NCBI RefSeq assembly: GCF_000007825.1
Contig: NC_004722.1
Span: 3,512,501-3,576,500 of the forward strand
Source of the DNA: Bacillus cereus ATCC 14579
GTDB lineage: Bacteria; Bacillota; Bacilli; Bacillales; Bacillaceae_G
Direction of reading: 5' to 3'
Length of the DNA stretch: 64,000 nt
Below, in pieces: positions 11,076 to 20,301 of this stretch; the first letter of the stretch is position 1, and every line of letters begins with the position of its first letter. Under the pieces are notes generated by a model. It saw only the letters and a list, made by a program, of their open reading frames with translations. It did no database searches and was not told the origin of the DNA. The translations under genes and the position numbers were made by a program.

Positions 11076-12509
11076 CTATACTGTTTTTTTTACAGCACTC
11101 ATACTTCCAATAACATAAGCGATAAACGCAAAACAAATCGGGAAGACAACTGTATGTATACCGAACGGATTTGGATAGAAAAGATGAATACACATATATG
11201 AGCCTACCCCAACTAAAATAGACGCAAGCGCTCCTGTAGCATTTCCTTTCCTCCAATATAACCCTAATACGATTGGCCAAATGAATGCTGCTTCTAATCC
11301 ACCGAAAGAAAATAAATTTAGCCATATTAAAAAATCTGGTGGTTTAATCGCCGCTGCATAAACGAGTAGTCCTACAATACCAGTAATCCACAAACTTCCT
11401 TTTTTTATCGTACTGTCTGCTGCATCTTTATTTATGTAATTTACATATATATCTTTAATAATTGACGAGCTTACAAGTAATAATAAAGAGTTTACTGTAG
11501 ACATAATCGCTGCCATCGGTGCAGCTAAGAAAACTCCAGCTAACCAAGGAGGTAACACTTCCATCGCAAGTAGCGGCATTACTTTATCTGGTACCGTTAT
11601 ACCTGGAAGTACTACTCTTGCAAATACACCAGTTAAATGCATACCGATCATAATTGTGCCAACGACAACGGTTCCAATTATTAAAGCTTGATGCATCGCT
11701 TTTGAATTTTTATAAGACATGGCACGCACGCTAATTTGCGGTAAGCCGACAACGCCAATTCCAATTAAAATCCAAAATGATGTAACATATGATTTCGTTA
11801 AACTGCCATCTGCTCCGAATGGTGTAATTAACTTTGGATTAATTTGAACAAGTTCCTGCATAATCTTTTCAATTCCACCACCAGCAATGACAGTAGCAAT
11901 TAAAATGATTGTCGTTCCAACTAACATAATGATTCCTAATAATGTATCTGATAGAGCAACTGCACGAAATCCACCAATTAATACGTACACAAGTACAGAA
12001 AAAGTAAATAAAAATAGTGCTGTTGTATACGATAGACCAGTTAGTGACTCGATTAATCGTCCACCACCGACCCACTGGGCTACTGTCGCTGAAAATAAAA
12101 AGATAATAATACATAACGCAGAAAGTATAACAACTGCTTTATTATTGTATCTCCCTTTTAAATAATCGATAAGAGTAATTGCTTCCATCTTCCTAGCGAT
12201 AATTGCAAACTTTTTACCGATAACCGTTAAAACGATATAGCCTGTTACAACTTGAATCGCAGATAACAGTACCCATCCAAGCCCCATATTGTAAGCAATA
12301 CCAGGGCCACCAATAAAGCTACTTGCACTACCGTACGTAGCAATCATTGTCATCGCTAATAATAAACCGCCTAGCTCACGCCCACCAAGAAAATATTCTT
12401 GTAAAAATTTATTATGAGCAGTTGCTTGCACACGTTTTGAAGCATATACACCAATTAAAAATTCAACGATAAACGAAATTATCATTGGAATGATTACATA
12501 CCAATTCAT
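11076..12509 (-). CDS. panF: Sodium/pantothenate symporter
   Basis: This is a 477-residue integral membrane protein of the sodium:solute symporter family with about 13 hydrophobic segments. The family region GSASSFIGGPGIAY near residues 60-75 and PQISVRAMSYKNSKAMH in the middle match PanF, which imports pantothenate (vitamin B5) with Na+. It directly follows yhdT, three bases after that stop codon, and the yhdT-panF pair is a conserved operon in many bacteria, which supports the substrate. The start is ATG with GTGAGGAA upstream. Confidence 0.88.
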   Translation of the reverse strand: MNWYVIIPMIISFIVEFLIGVYASKRVQATAHNKFLQEYFLGGRELGGLLLAMTMIATYGSASSFIGGPGIAYNMGLGWVLLSAIQVVTGYIVLTVIGKKFAIIARKMEAITLIDYLKGRYNNKAVVILSALCIIIFLFSATVAQWVGGGRLIESLTGLSYTTALFLFTFSVLVYVLIGGFRAVALSDTLLGIIMLVGTTIILIATVIAGGGIEKIMQELVQINPKLITPFGADGSLTKSYVTSFWILIGIGVVGLPQISVRAMSYKNSKAMHQALIIGTVVVGTIMIGMHLTGVFARVVLPGITVPDKVMPLLAMEVLPPWLAGVFLAAPMAAIMSTVNSLLLLVSSSIIKDIYVNYINKDAADSTIKKGSLWITGIVGLLVYAAAIKPPDFLIWLNLFSFGGLEAAFIWPIVLGLYWRKGNATGALASILVGVGSYMCIHLFYPNPFGIHTVVFPICFAFIAYVIGSMSAVKKTV

Positions 12510-12512
12510 CTA

Positions 12513-12791
12513 TTATTCCTCACTTTTTTCTTCCTCATCGAGTGAAATATCTTGAAATACAAAACGAACAACTAAACTAAGTAAAATAACCATAACGATA
12601 AATCCAACGATACAGCTATAAAAAAACCATGCGGGAAAACCTAATACATATGTATATTCATTCGGATTTTTACTACCAAGCCCATAAGCAAATCCGTACC
12701 ATATTATAAAATTAATAATAGCAAGTCCAAGACCAATTAACGCTTCTCTATGGGCTATTCGAAAGCGTGGATCATCATGATAATCTTTCAT
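12513..12791 (-). CDS. yhdT: YhdT family small membrane protein
   Basis: This is a 92-residue protein with two transmembrane segments (about residues 20-40 and 55-80) and an acidic C-terminus. It matches the YhdT/DUF997 family found directly upstream of panF. By analogy with other small partner subunits of sodium:solute symporters it may assist PanF, but its exact role is unproven. The ATG at 12791 has a strong AGGAGGGGG site. The longer frame from 12809 would place the RBS inside the gene. Confidence 0.85.
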   Translation of the reverse strand: MKDYHDDPRFRIAHREALIGLGLAIINFIIWYGFAYGLGSKNPNEYTYVLGFPAWFFYSCIVGFIVMVILLSLVVRFVFQDISLDEEEKSEE

Positions 12792-12913
12792 TTTTCCCCC
12801 TCCTCTCACGATGTATTATTGTACCATTGTTCTTCTAGTTTTTCCTACTAGAAAGCAAAAACAAGCAGGATTTTTTATAATCATATAGAAGCTTCTCTTA
12901 CATTACATATTTT

Positions 12914-12925
12914 TTACAATTGTAA
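12914..12925. promoter_or_regulatory. Perfect 12-bp palindrome in the yhdT/dhaS divergent region
   Basis: TTACAATTGTAA is a perfect palindrome between the divergent yhdT and dhaS genes. It could be an operator half or full site, but no regulator can be named. Confidence 0.3.
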
Positions 12926-13064
12926 CACAAATGAAATTTGAATTTTCAGTATTTATTAATTATGATTTTAATTAGAGGCTTTCCATCTAGTTTCCACATC
13001 CTTGATTTCGGAATAAACGCCGTCTCGTACTGCGTTTACATTATATTTTCAAGGGGGTTATACA

Positions 13065-14549
13065 ATGAGTCAACTAGCTGTAAATCTTCATGAAAAGGTA
13101 GAGAAATTTCTTCAAGGTACAAAAAAGTTATATGTGAATGGATCTTTCATTGAAAGCGCTTCCGGTAAAACATTTAAAACACCTAACCCAGCAACTGGTG
13201 AAACACTTGCCGTCGTTTCTGAAGCTGGTCGCGAAGATATTCATAAAGCTGTAGTCGCAGCTCGTATGGCTTTTGACGAAGGTCCTTGGTCTCGTATGAG
13301 CACCGCTGAGCGAAGCCGTCTCATGTACAAGTTAGCTGATTTAATGGAAGAACATAAAGAAGAGCTTGCACAGCTCGAAACATTAGATAACGGAAAGCCA
13401 ATCCGTGAAACAATGGCAGCAGACATACCACTTGCAATTGAGCATATGCGCTATTACGCTGGATGGGCTACGAAAATCGTTGGTCAAACAATTCCTGTTT
13501 CCGGTGATTACTTTAACTATACACGCCATGAAGCTGTTGGTGTCGTTGGTCAAATTATCCCTTGGAACTTCCCGCTTCTTATGGCAATGTGGAAAATGGG
13601 AGCAGCGCTTGCTACAGGATGTACAATCGTTTTAAAACCTGCAGAACAAACTCCACTATCTGCTCTATACTTAGCTGAATTAATTGAAGAAGCTGGATTC
13701 CCGAAAGGTGTTATTAATATCGTACCTGGATTCGGTGAATCAGCTGGACAAGCTCTCGTTAATCATCCACTCGTTGATAAAATTGCATTTACCGGTTCTA
13801 CTCCTGTCGGTAAACAAATTATGCGACAAGCATCCGAAACATTAAAACGCGTTACACTTGAATTAGGCGGTAAATCACCAAATATCATATTGCCAGATGC
13901 TGATTTATCTCGCGCGATTCCTGGTGCACTTTCTGGTGTTATGTTTAACCAAGGACAAGTATGCTCTGCTGGATCACGCTTATTTGTTCCGAAGAAAATG
14001 TATGATAATGTCATGGCTGATCTCGTCCTCTATTCTAAAAAACTAAATCAAGGTGTCGGTCTTAACCCTGAAACAACAATTGGCCCTCTCGTTTCCGAAG
14101 AACAACAAAAACGTGTAATGGGCTACATTGAAAAAGGGATTGAAGAAGGCGCTGAAGTACTTTGCGGAGGAAGTAATCCATTCGATCAAGGCTACTTCGT
14201 TTCTCCTACAGTATTCGCTGACGTAAATGATGAAATGACGATCGCAAAAGAAGAAATTTTCGGTCCAGTTATTTCTGCAATACCGTTTAACGATATTGAC
14301 GAAGTAATTGAACGTGCAAATAAATCACAATTCGGCTTAGCGGCTGGTGTGTGGACAGAAAATGTTAAAACAGCACACTATGTTGCAAGTAAAGTACGTG
14401 CAGGTACAGTATGGGTAAACTGTTATAACGTCTTTGATGCAGCATCTCCATTTGGAGGATTTAAACAATCTGGTCTTGGCCGTGAAATGGGATCTTACGC
14501 ATTAAATAACTATACAGAAGTAAAGAGCGTTTGGCTTAACTTAAATTAA
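13065..14549 (+). CDS. dhaS: Aldehyde dehydrogenase (NAD+), DhaS type
   Basis: This is a 494-residue cytoplasmic aldehyde dehydrogenase of usual length. The catalytic Glu266 is in VTLELGGKSPN and the nucleophile Cys300 in NQGQVCSAGSR. The NAD-binding GSTPVGK loop is near 244-250, and PWNFP lies near 166-170. Its sequence is very close to Bacillus DhaS, including SPFGGFKQSGLGREMG at the end. It oxidises aldehydes to carboxylic acids, and the in vivo substrate is not determined by sequence. ATG follows AAGGGGGTT. The gene is monocistronic with a strong terminator. Confidence 0.9.
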   Translation: MSQLAVNLHEKVEKFLQGTKKLYVNGSFIESASGKTFKTPNPATGETLAVVSEAGREDIHKAVVAARMAFDEGPWSRMSTAERSRLMYKLADLMEEHKEELAQLETLDNGKPIRETMAADIPLAIEHMRYYAGWATKIVGQTIPVSGDYFNYTRHEAVGVVGQIIPWNFPLLMAMWKMGAALATGCTIVLKPAEQTPLSALYLAELIEEAGFPKGVINIVPGFGESAGQALVNHPLVDKIAFTGSTPVGKQIMRQASETLKRVTLELGGKSPNIILPDADLSRAIPGALSGVMFNQGQVCSAGSRLFVPKKMYDNVMADLVLYSKKLNQGVGLNPETTIGPLVSEEQQKRVMGYIEKGIEEGAEVLCGGSNPFDQGYFVSPTVFADVNDEMTIAKEEIFGPVISAIPFNDIDEVIERANKSQFGLAAGVWTENVKTAHYVASKVRAGTVWVNCYNVFDAASPFGGFKQSGLGREMGSYALNNYTEVKSVWLNLN

Positions 14550-14552
14550 TGA

Positions 14553-14587
14553 GAAAGAACCTGACCTACCTGGTCAGGTTCTTTTCA
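14553..14587. terminator. Terminator between dhaS and the convergent SDR gene
   Basis: The stem AAGAACCTGACC and its complement surround a 5-nt loop, with a T-run after it. It sits between convergent genes. Confidence 0.9.
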
Positions 14588-14599
14588 TTATGTATTCCT

Positions 14600-15340
14600 T
14601 TAAACTTGCAGTCCTCCGCTCACATTTAATACTTCACCTGTAATATAAGATGCGTATTCTGATGCTAAAAAGGCTGCTGCGTTCGCAATATCTTCTGGCG
14701 TTCCAATTCTACCAACTGGAATAGCGCCAACCATCTTTTCTTTCACTTTATCTGGTATCGTTTTGGTCATATCTGTATCCATAAACCCCGGACAAATCGC
14801 ATTACAAGTAATACCGAAACTTCCAACTTCTTTCGCTGCTGTTTTCGTTAATCCTACAACTCCTGCCTTTGTAGCCGCATAATTTGCTTGACCTATGTTT
14901 CCTTCTCTACTAATTGAAGATATATTAATAATGCGTCCATACCCTTGTTGTCTCATGTAAAGAAGCGCGGGTTGCATACAATAAAAAACTCCAGTTAAGT
15001 TCACTTGTAATACTTGTTCCCAAGCAGACTTCTCCATTTTATGTAACATTGCGTCTCTTGTAATTCCAGCATTATTCACCAAAATATGTAATGTACCAAA
15101 TTTTTGAACCGCATATTCAATTAACGACTTTGCTTCATTTTGATTACTCACATCACATCGATATGAGCACACTTCATATCCTTCATCTGATAACTCACGT
15201 GTCGTTTTTTGTAGATTTTCTTCATTTACATCGCTAATTAATACTTTCGCCCCTAGTTTTGCATAAACCCTTGCAATCTCTTTTCCAATTCCCTGTGCAG
15301 CTCCTGTTACAACAGCTGTTTTCCCATTTAAAAACTCCAT
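14600..15340 (-). CDS. FabG-like SDR (3-oxoacyl-ACP or acetoacetyl-CoA reductase type)
   Basis: This is a 246-residue classical SDR. It has TGAAQGIG at residues ~12-19, NNAG near 89, the catalytic Ser of ISSIS and YAATKAG, and the C-terminal ITGEVLNVSGG seen in FabG/PhaB-type beta-ketoacyl reductases. It reduces a 3-oxoacyl thioester with NADPH. It is not in a fab operon, so it may be a secondary FabG paralogue. ATG follows GGGGGATAGGA. It stands alone, convergent with dhaS. Confidence 0.8.
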   Translation of the reverse strand: MEFLNGKTAVVTGAAQGIGKEIARVYAKLGAKVLISDVNEENLQKTTRELSDEGYEVCSYRCDVSNQNEAKSLIEYAVQKFGTLHILVNNAGITRDAMLHKMEKSAWEQVLQVNLTGVFYCMQPALLYMRQQGYGRIINISSISREGNIGQANYAATKAGVVGLTKTAAKEVGSFGITCNAICPGFMDTDMTKTIPDKVKEKMVGAIPVGRIGTPEDIANAAAFLASEYASYITGEVLNVSGGLQV

Positions 15341-15472
15341 TCCTATCCCCCATTTCTATTACTTATACTGTATATTTCGGCTCCTTGCTTTCCAATTCCT
15401 CTTTGTATAAAAAAGTCTATTTGTGTCAAACTAACTTTGCAACGTCGCATAAACGCAAGGAGATTGTGTCGA

Positions 15473-15622
15473 ATGAACAAAAAGAATTTCAAACAAAGCA
15501 AAGCAACTGATGGCATTGATGTTGAGTTCTCTCGCGAACTCGCTGACCACAATGACTTAGAAGCAAACGCACGTGCAAATGCCGCTGATGCACGTCAAAA
15601 GCGCCAATCAACCGAAAAATAA
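15473..15622 (+). CDS. YfhD family small hydrophilic protein
   Basis: This is a 49-residue, highly charged protein with no membrane segment. Its core GIDVEFSRELADHNDLEA followed by ARANAADARQKRQ resembles the YfhD family of small Bacillus proteins of unknown function. AAGGAG lies 10 bases upstream of the ATG. It ends before a terminator shared with shc on the other strand. The length and composition recall small spore proteins, but that is inference. Confidence 0.65.
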   Translation: MNKKNFKQSKATDGIDVEFSRELADHNDLEANARANAADARQKRQSTEK

Positions 15623-15670
15623 GGTACATCACAACCTTATTCTTTTCAAAAGGGACCTACTACCCAACAA

Positions 15671-15700
15671 AATAAACCGAGAGACATCTCTCGGTTTATT
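15671..15700. terminator. Bidirectional terminator between the YfhD-like gene and shc
   Basis: AATAAACCGAGA and its complement form a perfect stem with a 4-6 nt loop between convergent genes. It overlaps the last codons of shc. Confidence 0.85.
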
Positions 15701-17549
15701 TTCTATATTTTTTTGCATAATGAGCCAAAGTAAGCAATGGATATATATGAGCATAACTATGATAACGAATATAAAACCCACCTGGTAAACCTGTTCCAGT
15801 AGGATATTTTTCATTTATATAAGAGTTGGAGAGCAAATATGAAATACCTTTTCGAATGACTGGCGTTTCTTTATCATAGTAAGAAATGAGGGCATCTAAC
15901 GCCCATGCTGTTTGGGATGGTGTACTAAATGGCAAAGTAACAAATCTTTTTTCCACACTACTTTGGCAAGATTCTCCCCAGCCACCATCTTCATGCTGTA
16001 TATGTTCAAGCCATAAAGCTGCTCGTTTCACTGATGGATCGCTAGATGGTATTCCTAGTGACCGTAAACCAGTCAACACTGCCCATGTCCCATATATATA
16101 ACAAATTCCCCATTTCCCATACCACGATCCATTTTCCTCTTGTACATTCATTAACCAATTTATCGCACTTTGTTTTTGTTTCTCGGGCAATTCATTTTGC
16201 GTATACGTTCCGAAAAATTCTAATACCCTTCCTGTAATATCTGGTGTAGAAGGATCTGTAATCATATCACTTGCATTTTCGATTGGTAAATTTGCTAATA
16301 TACGGCTCGTTACCCCTTTTTCAAAAGCCCCCCAACCACCATCATTATTTTGCAATCCTTTAACCCAATTAACCGCTCGCTTCCAAGCAGTGTCTACATT
16401 TTCGTTCCCTCTACTTCGCGCCAATGCTCTTAACGCAGCAGTTGTATCATCAATATCTGGAATCGTCGTATTCACATCCGAAAAGCCCCAACCACCCGGG
16501 AAGAGATCCGGTGCATGTACACTCCAATCTACTTTCTTCGTTTGCTGTTTTCTTAGTAAATATGCTGATGCATTGTGAATCACTTTACTTGCTTTCGGAA
16601 CTTGAGCTTCTTGCAAAGCATAACTGAGTAAAGCTGTATCCCATACAGTTGATGGAGAGTTTTGCAAATGGCTCCCTCTCTCCATCTTCCATATATAAGA
16701 TGTGATTCCCGTTATAGCTTTTTGAATAATTGGTGATTGAATAGAATGTCCTAATGCAAGTAAAGCATAAATCATATAAAACGAGGCAGTTGCGTAGCTA
16801 TATAATGTTCCATTTTCATCAATACGCTCTTTCATAAAACGTTCTACTTCCTCATATCCTTTATGATGCAAAGAAAGTGGATACGTTATAATTTTCTTCA
16901 CGTCACTTACTAACGTTTGAAAAACTGGAGACCGGTCCTCCCGAAACCATTCTCCGCCCCCGCCTGCAATGTGATTTAAATTTGGCAATAACTTTTTCCC
17001 TACTCGAAATCTTTTATTTAAACACAACATCATCGGAATTAAATGAATACGTGCTGAGCTACTCAGTTCAAAAATACTGAGAGGGGAATCATTCTGCAGA
17101 AACATAATTGGTGTTGGCAAATGAAAGAGAGAAGGATATTCATATTCTCCATGAATCGCTAATAAAAACTTCGTCATAAAATGAGCACGCGCTACCCCAC
17201 CGCGCTCATTTATAAACATTTCCGCTCGCTTCATATTCACATCTTCTTTTGTATATTTTTTCGATGCAAGTAAGGCAGCATAAGATTGAATTGTAGCAGA
17301 TAAATTACCACCCACTTCATCTTCATACAATTTCCATGTTCCTTCATTTGTTTGGAGTGATGCTAATCTTTTTACAAACGGTTCTATCTCTTTATCTTTA
17401 CCTAATAATTTTAATAAAAAAATCATATGACAATCTGTTAGTGGCGCTCCTTCAAAACAAAACCGCCACGTACCATCTTGCCGTTGCATTGTTTGAAGTG
17501 CAGTTGTTCTTCTCGCTATTTCTTCATGCACTTTTTCATATAATAACAA
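15696..17549 (-). CDS. shc: Squalene-hopene cyclase
   Basis: This 617-residue enzyme cyclises squalene (or related linear terpenoids) to hopene at the membrane surface, as a hopanoid or sesquarterpene-type lipid step. The catalytic PDIDD acid motif lies in the middle. Several QW repeats are visible (QRQDGTW, QTNEGTW, QNNDGGWG, QEENGSW, QHEDGGWG). I chose a TTG start at 17549 with AAAGGGTGGG upstream. This gives the usual family length, while the ATG at 17591 adds 14 residues without an RBS. It is monocistronic. Confidence 0.88.
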   Translation of the reverse strand: MLLYEKVHEEIARRTTALQTMQRQDGTWRFCFEGAPLTDCHMIFLLKLLGKDKEIEPFVKRLASLQTNEGTWKLYEDEVGGNLSATIQSYAALLASKKYTKEDVNMKRAEMFINERGGVARAHFMTKFLLAIHGEYEYPSLFHLPTPIMFLQNDSPLSIFELSSSARIHLIPMMLCLNKRFRVGKKLLPNLNHIAGGGGEWFREDRSPVFQTLVSDVKKIITYPLSLHHKGYEEVERFMKERIDENGTLYSYATASFYMIYALLALGHSIQSPIIQKAITGITSYIWKMERGSHLQNSPSTVWDTALLSYALQEAQVPKASKVIHNASAYLLRKQQTKKVDWSVHAPDLFPGGWGFSDVNTTIPDIDDTTAALRALARSRGNENVDTAWKRAVNWVKGLQNNDGGWGAFEKGVTSRILANLPIENASDMITDPSTPDITGRVLEFFGTYTQNELPEKQKQSAINWLMNVQEENGSWYGKWGICYIYGTWAVLTGLRSLGIPSSDPSVKRAALWLEHIQHEDGGWGESCQSSVEKRFVTLPFSTPSQTAWALDALISYYDKETPVIRKGISYLLSNSYINEKYPTGTGLPGGFYIRYHSYAHIYPLLTLAHYAKKYRK

Positions 17550-17624
17550 GTTGCTCACCCACCCTTTCGAAATCCGTATAACGATATTCAAAAAGGTAGC
17601 TGAATATGTATAAAAACAAAGAAA

Positions 17625-17649
17625 AGCAGAACATATAAAATGTTCTGCT
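17625..17649 (-). terminator. Terminator of yuiD
   Basis: AGCAGAACAT and its complement form a 10-bp stem immediately after the yuiD stop codon. Confidence 0.75.
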
Positions 17650-18074
17650 CATAAACAATACCCTACTCCGACAATAATCCCTAATAAAGCACCGACTACT
17701 ACTTCATACGGTGTATGCCCAACAAGTTCATTTAACTTCTTATATTCTGTTTCTCTACCGTGAAAAAAGTCATTCAATATTTTTGCTTGTTTACTTACTG
17801 CAAGCCTTACTCCTGAAGCATCATACATAACAATAATGGCAAAAATTGTAGCAACCGCAAACATCGAGCTTTCCACGCCTTCCACTACTCCAACTCCTGT
17901 AGCAAGCGCTGTAACTGTTGAAGCATGAGAACTTGGCATCCCACCTGAAGCAAAAAACTTTGCAAAATCAAATTCACCTGTTTTAACTAATTGGAAGACT
18001 ACTTTCGTTGATTGTGCTAAAAACCATGAAATTACAGCTGCCATAAGCGGATCATTATGTAAAATTGTTACCAT
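17649..18074 (-). CDS. yuiD: Divergent PAP2 family membrane protein (YuiD-like)
   Basis: This is a 141-residue protein with four to five hydrophobic segments. It has the acid-phosphatase-like elements GGMPSSHAST and GHTPYEVVVGALLG, which carry the conserved Ser-His and His of the divergent PAP2/haloperoxidase superfamily. The lipid substrate is unknown. ATG follows AAGGAG. It is flanked by its own terminator downstream and the rarD terminator upstream, so it is transcribed alone. Confidence 0.85.
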   Translation of the reverse strand: MVTILHNDPLMAAVISWFLAQSTKVVFQLVKTGEFDFAKFFASGGMPSSHASTVTALATGVGVVEGVESSMFAVATIFAIIVMYDASGVRLAVSKQAKILNDFFHGRETEYKKLNELVGHTPYEVVVGALLGIIVGVGYCL

Positions 18075-18131
18075 GTACTCAACTCCTTACTGACTATGAT
18101 GGAAATCTTATATAATATAAGTATAAAGAAA

Positions 18132-18155
18132 AATGCGTAGAAAATACTACGCATT
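18132..18155 (-). terminator. Terminator of rarD
   Basis: AATGCGTAG and its complement form a hairpin over the rarD stop codon. Confidence 0.7.
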
Positions 18156-19095
18156 ATGATACTTTTGCTGATTTATTTTTTATAAATTTCGGTTGTTTCT
18201 GCACTAAAAACTTAGTCTTCGCTACCGAGAATACAAATAATGCAACCCATATACAGAAAAATGCAATCATATGAGTAGATGTGAAATGTTCACCAAATAC
18301 GAATACACCTAAAATTAAGCTAATTGTTGGTGCAATATATTGTAAAAAACCTACCATATAAAGCGGAATAAGTTGGGCTCCTTTTGCAAAATAAAAAAGT
18401 GGTAGAGCTGTAACAATACCTGCTCCTATTAATAGTAATGTCGATAACATTGAAATAGATCCAAATGAGCCGAAACCATGGGCGCCTGTCATAACAAGGT
18501 AAATGATTGCAAGCGGTGTCACTAACATCGTTTCCATCGTAAGTCCAATTGTAGCATCATAGTTTAACAGTTTTTTCGTTAATCCGTATAATCCAAATGA
18601 AAAGGCAAGTGAAAGAGAAACCCACGGAATAGATCCGAAACGCACTGTTAAAATGATAACCCCCACTCCAGCTAAACCAACTGCAACATATTGCCAGAAG
18701 TTTAACTTTTCCTTTAAAACGACTGTACCAAGTAAAATACTAATAAGCGGATTAATATAATAGCCAAGACTCGCTTCAATAACATGATTATGATTAACGG
18801 CCCATATGTAAACAAACCAGTTTCCGCTAATCAAGACTGAAGCTATTGTTAATGACATTAATAATTTAGGTCGTTTAAAAAGATTCACAAATTCCCCAAT
18901 AAACTGACGAAACCTCTTCGTAACACCTAATACGAGTAACATAAAAACAAATGCCCAAACGATGCGGTGTGCTAATATTTCATCTGCTGGAACTTCCTCA
19001 ACCCATTTCCAATAAATCGGTAGGATTCCCCACATCGTGTAAGCACCAGCCGCGTATAGTATCCCTTTTTTTTGCTCTGCTGATTGACTCCCCAT
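18154..19095 (-). CDS. rarD: EamA family transporter RarD
   Basis: This is a 313-residue protein with about ten transmembrane segments arranged as two EamA repeats. It starts KGILYAAGAYTMWGILPIYWKW, split by the usual RarD signature ending in AHRIVW. RarD belongs to the drug/metabolite transporter superfamily. Its substrate is not established despite the historic 'chloramphenicol sensitive' name. ATG is preceded by GAGGAG. The C-terminus is lysine-rich and cytoplasmic. Confidence 0.85.
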   Translation of the reverse strand: MGSQSAEQKKGILYAAGAYTMWGILPIYWKWVEEVPADEILAHRIVWAFVFMLLVLGVTKRFRQFIGEFVNLFKRPKLLMSLTIASVLISGNWFVYIWAVNHNHVIEASLGYYINPLISILLGTVVLKEKLNFWQYVAVGLAGVGVIILTVRFGSIPWVSLSLAFSFGLYGLTKKLLNYDATIGLTMETMLVTPLAIIYLVMTGAHGFGSFGSISMLSTLLLIGAGIVTALPLFYFAKGAQLIPLYMVGFLQYIAPTISLILGVFVFGEHFTSTHMIAFFCIWVALFVFSVAKTKFLVQKQPKFIKNKSAKVS

Positions 19096-19187
19096 CTTCC
19101 TTTTTCTCCTCTTCTCATTTTTTCTCCATTATACGGTCTCACATGCTCACTTTACCAATAATCAATCTGCATTTCTTTCGACATTTC

Positions 19188-19436
19188 TCATACAACGAAT
19201 AATAAACATACCGTTATTACAACAAGTAACGGTATGCCGAAAACAAATTTCTTTTTATGAGTTTTATGATGAAACATATACATGCCGATCCAAGCTCCAA
19301 CTGCTCCTCCAGCTGCCGCCGATAAAAACAACGTACTTTCTGGCGTTCTCCACTGTTTCTTCTTTGCTTTTCGTTTATCAAGCCCCATAAGGCTAAAAGC
19401 TATAACGTTAATAATAAGAAAATAAATCCATTTCAT
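19188..19436 (-). CDS. DUF1294 small membrane protein
   Basis: This is an 82-residue protein with an N-terminal membrane segment, then the family signature GLDKRKAKKKQWRTPE, a glycine-rich second segment GGAVGAWIGMYMFHHKT, and a third hydrophobic end. This order is diagnostic of DUF1294. Function is unknown. The RBS is GGAGAGAAAGCG before ATG. The C-terminal codons include a palindrome (19207-19235) that is coding and not a separate terminator. Confidence 0.8.
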   Translation of the reverse strand: MKWIYFLIINVIAFSLMGLDKRKAKKKQWRTPESTLFLSAAAGGAVGAWIGMYMFHHKTHKKKFVFGIPLLVVITVCLLFVV

Positions 19437-19619
19437 CGCTTTCTCTCCTTATGAAAAATTCGATTAATAGTAACACGAAAAAACGACGGAAACAACTGAA
19501 GAACTCTTTTTATCCAACTAGTTTCATTCCTTTTTCTTAATTAGTTACCTTCATATTTACATAACCAACTAAAATCGCAGTTAAAGCATTTAATATAGAA
19601 AAATGTTATGAGTAGAATC

Positions 19620-20018
19620 TTATATTTCATTACATTCATCCACTACCATATCATCAAAAAAATTGCTCTCAATCACTTTCTCATCAAAACGAAGAACTAC
19701 AATTAGCCCTACATATAAAGAAACAAAATTTAGAAACCATTCCCCATTCTCATCTTTCTTAGCTAAGCATTTAAATATCTCTTGAAATTGCATACGCTCG
19801 TCTGCAGCAACAATGGGACGTACACCAAAATATTTCAATACAAGATTCAGCTTCAGCTGTACGGATAATGATAAAATATATTTTAATAGCTTCGTATACT
19901 CTGAACTATCTTTTTGACTATACAACTTCACAAGCTTTGGATGTAAATTCGAAATCGATAATTCCTCGTCAGTCACTCTAGTTACTTCTATCGTTTCAAT
20001 CATCTTTTTCATATCCAT
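19620..20018 (-). CDS. Hypothetical protein, third gene of the mrp unit
   Basis: This 132-residue protein is not recognised. It is predicted mostly helical, with a central hydrophobic stretch (LLKYILSLSVQLKLNLVLKY), a second one (FVSLYVGLIVVL), and an acidic C-terminus. The ATG at 20018 lies 8 bases after AAGGGG. The GTG at 20027 is too close. It follows the 80-residue gene by 25 bases and probably shares its transcript with mrp. No catalytic motif is visible. Confidence 0.6.
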   Translation of the reverse strand: MDMKKMIETIEVTRVTDEELSISNLHPKLVKLYSQKDSSEYTKLLKYILSLSVQLKLNLVLKYFGVRPIVAADERMQFQEIFKCLAKKDENGEWFLNFVSLYVGLIVVLRFDEKVIESNFFDDMVVDECNEI

Positions 20019-20043
20019 CACATTCACCCCTTCTGAAAAAATT

Positions 20044-20286
20044 CTAAAGCCAAAGAGTACTTAATTCAAAAATGTACAACAATTGTGCGTTTCTCGTCTC
20101 TCGTTCTTCCTCACTGACTAAATCATACTTTTTTAGGAGGTGAAAAACATCATTTAATAATTTCTGTGAATGAATACCTTGCAAAAAACTCTTTAACTCT
20201 TTAAAGATCCCTTCAGGTAAAAAATTCTTTTGACTTTCAAGCTTATTCATCACATCTTCAATAGAATGATCAATGTTACATGCCAT
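20044..20286 (-). CDS. Hypothetical helical protein downstream of mrp
   Basis: This is an 80-residue, probably all-helical cytoplasmic protein with no known motif. It starts 15 bases after mrp ends, and its RBS AGGGGGAAG sits in that gap, so co-transcription with mrp is likely. It could be a small adaptor or regulator, but nothing in the sequence proves it. Confidence 0.6.
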   Translation of the reverse strand: MACNIDHSIEDVMNKLESQKNFLPEGIFKELKSFLQGIHSQKLLNDVFHLLKKYDLVSEEERETRNAQLLYIFELSTLWL

Positions 20287-20301
20287 ACTAAACTTCCCCC
20301 T

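Noticed and set aside
11887..12165. Plus-strand and minus-strand frames inside panF
   Set aside because: They are low-complexity shadows of a membrane protein gene with no RBS.
13028..13064. GTTTAC-N14-GGGGTTAT resembling a sigma-B promoter before dhaS
   Set aside because: The supposed -10 overlaps the RBS, so the transcript would start at the ATG. Chance match is likelier.
19207..19235. Hairpin CATACCGTTA/TAACGGTATG as terminator
   Set aside because: It lies inside the coding end of the DUF1294 gene and has no clear T-run.
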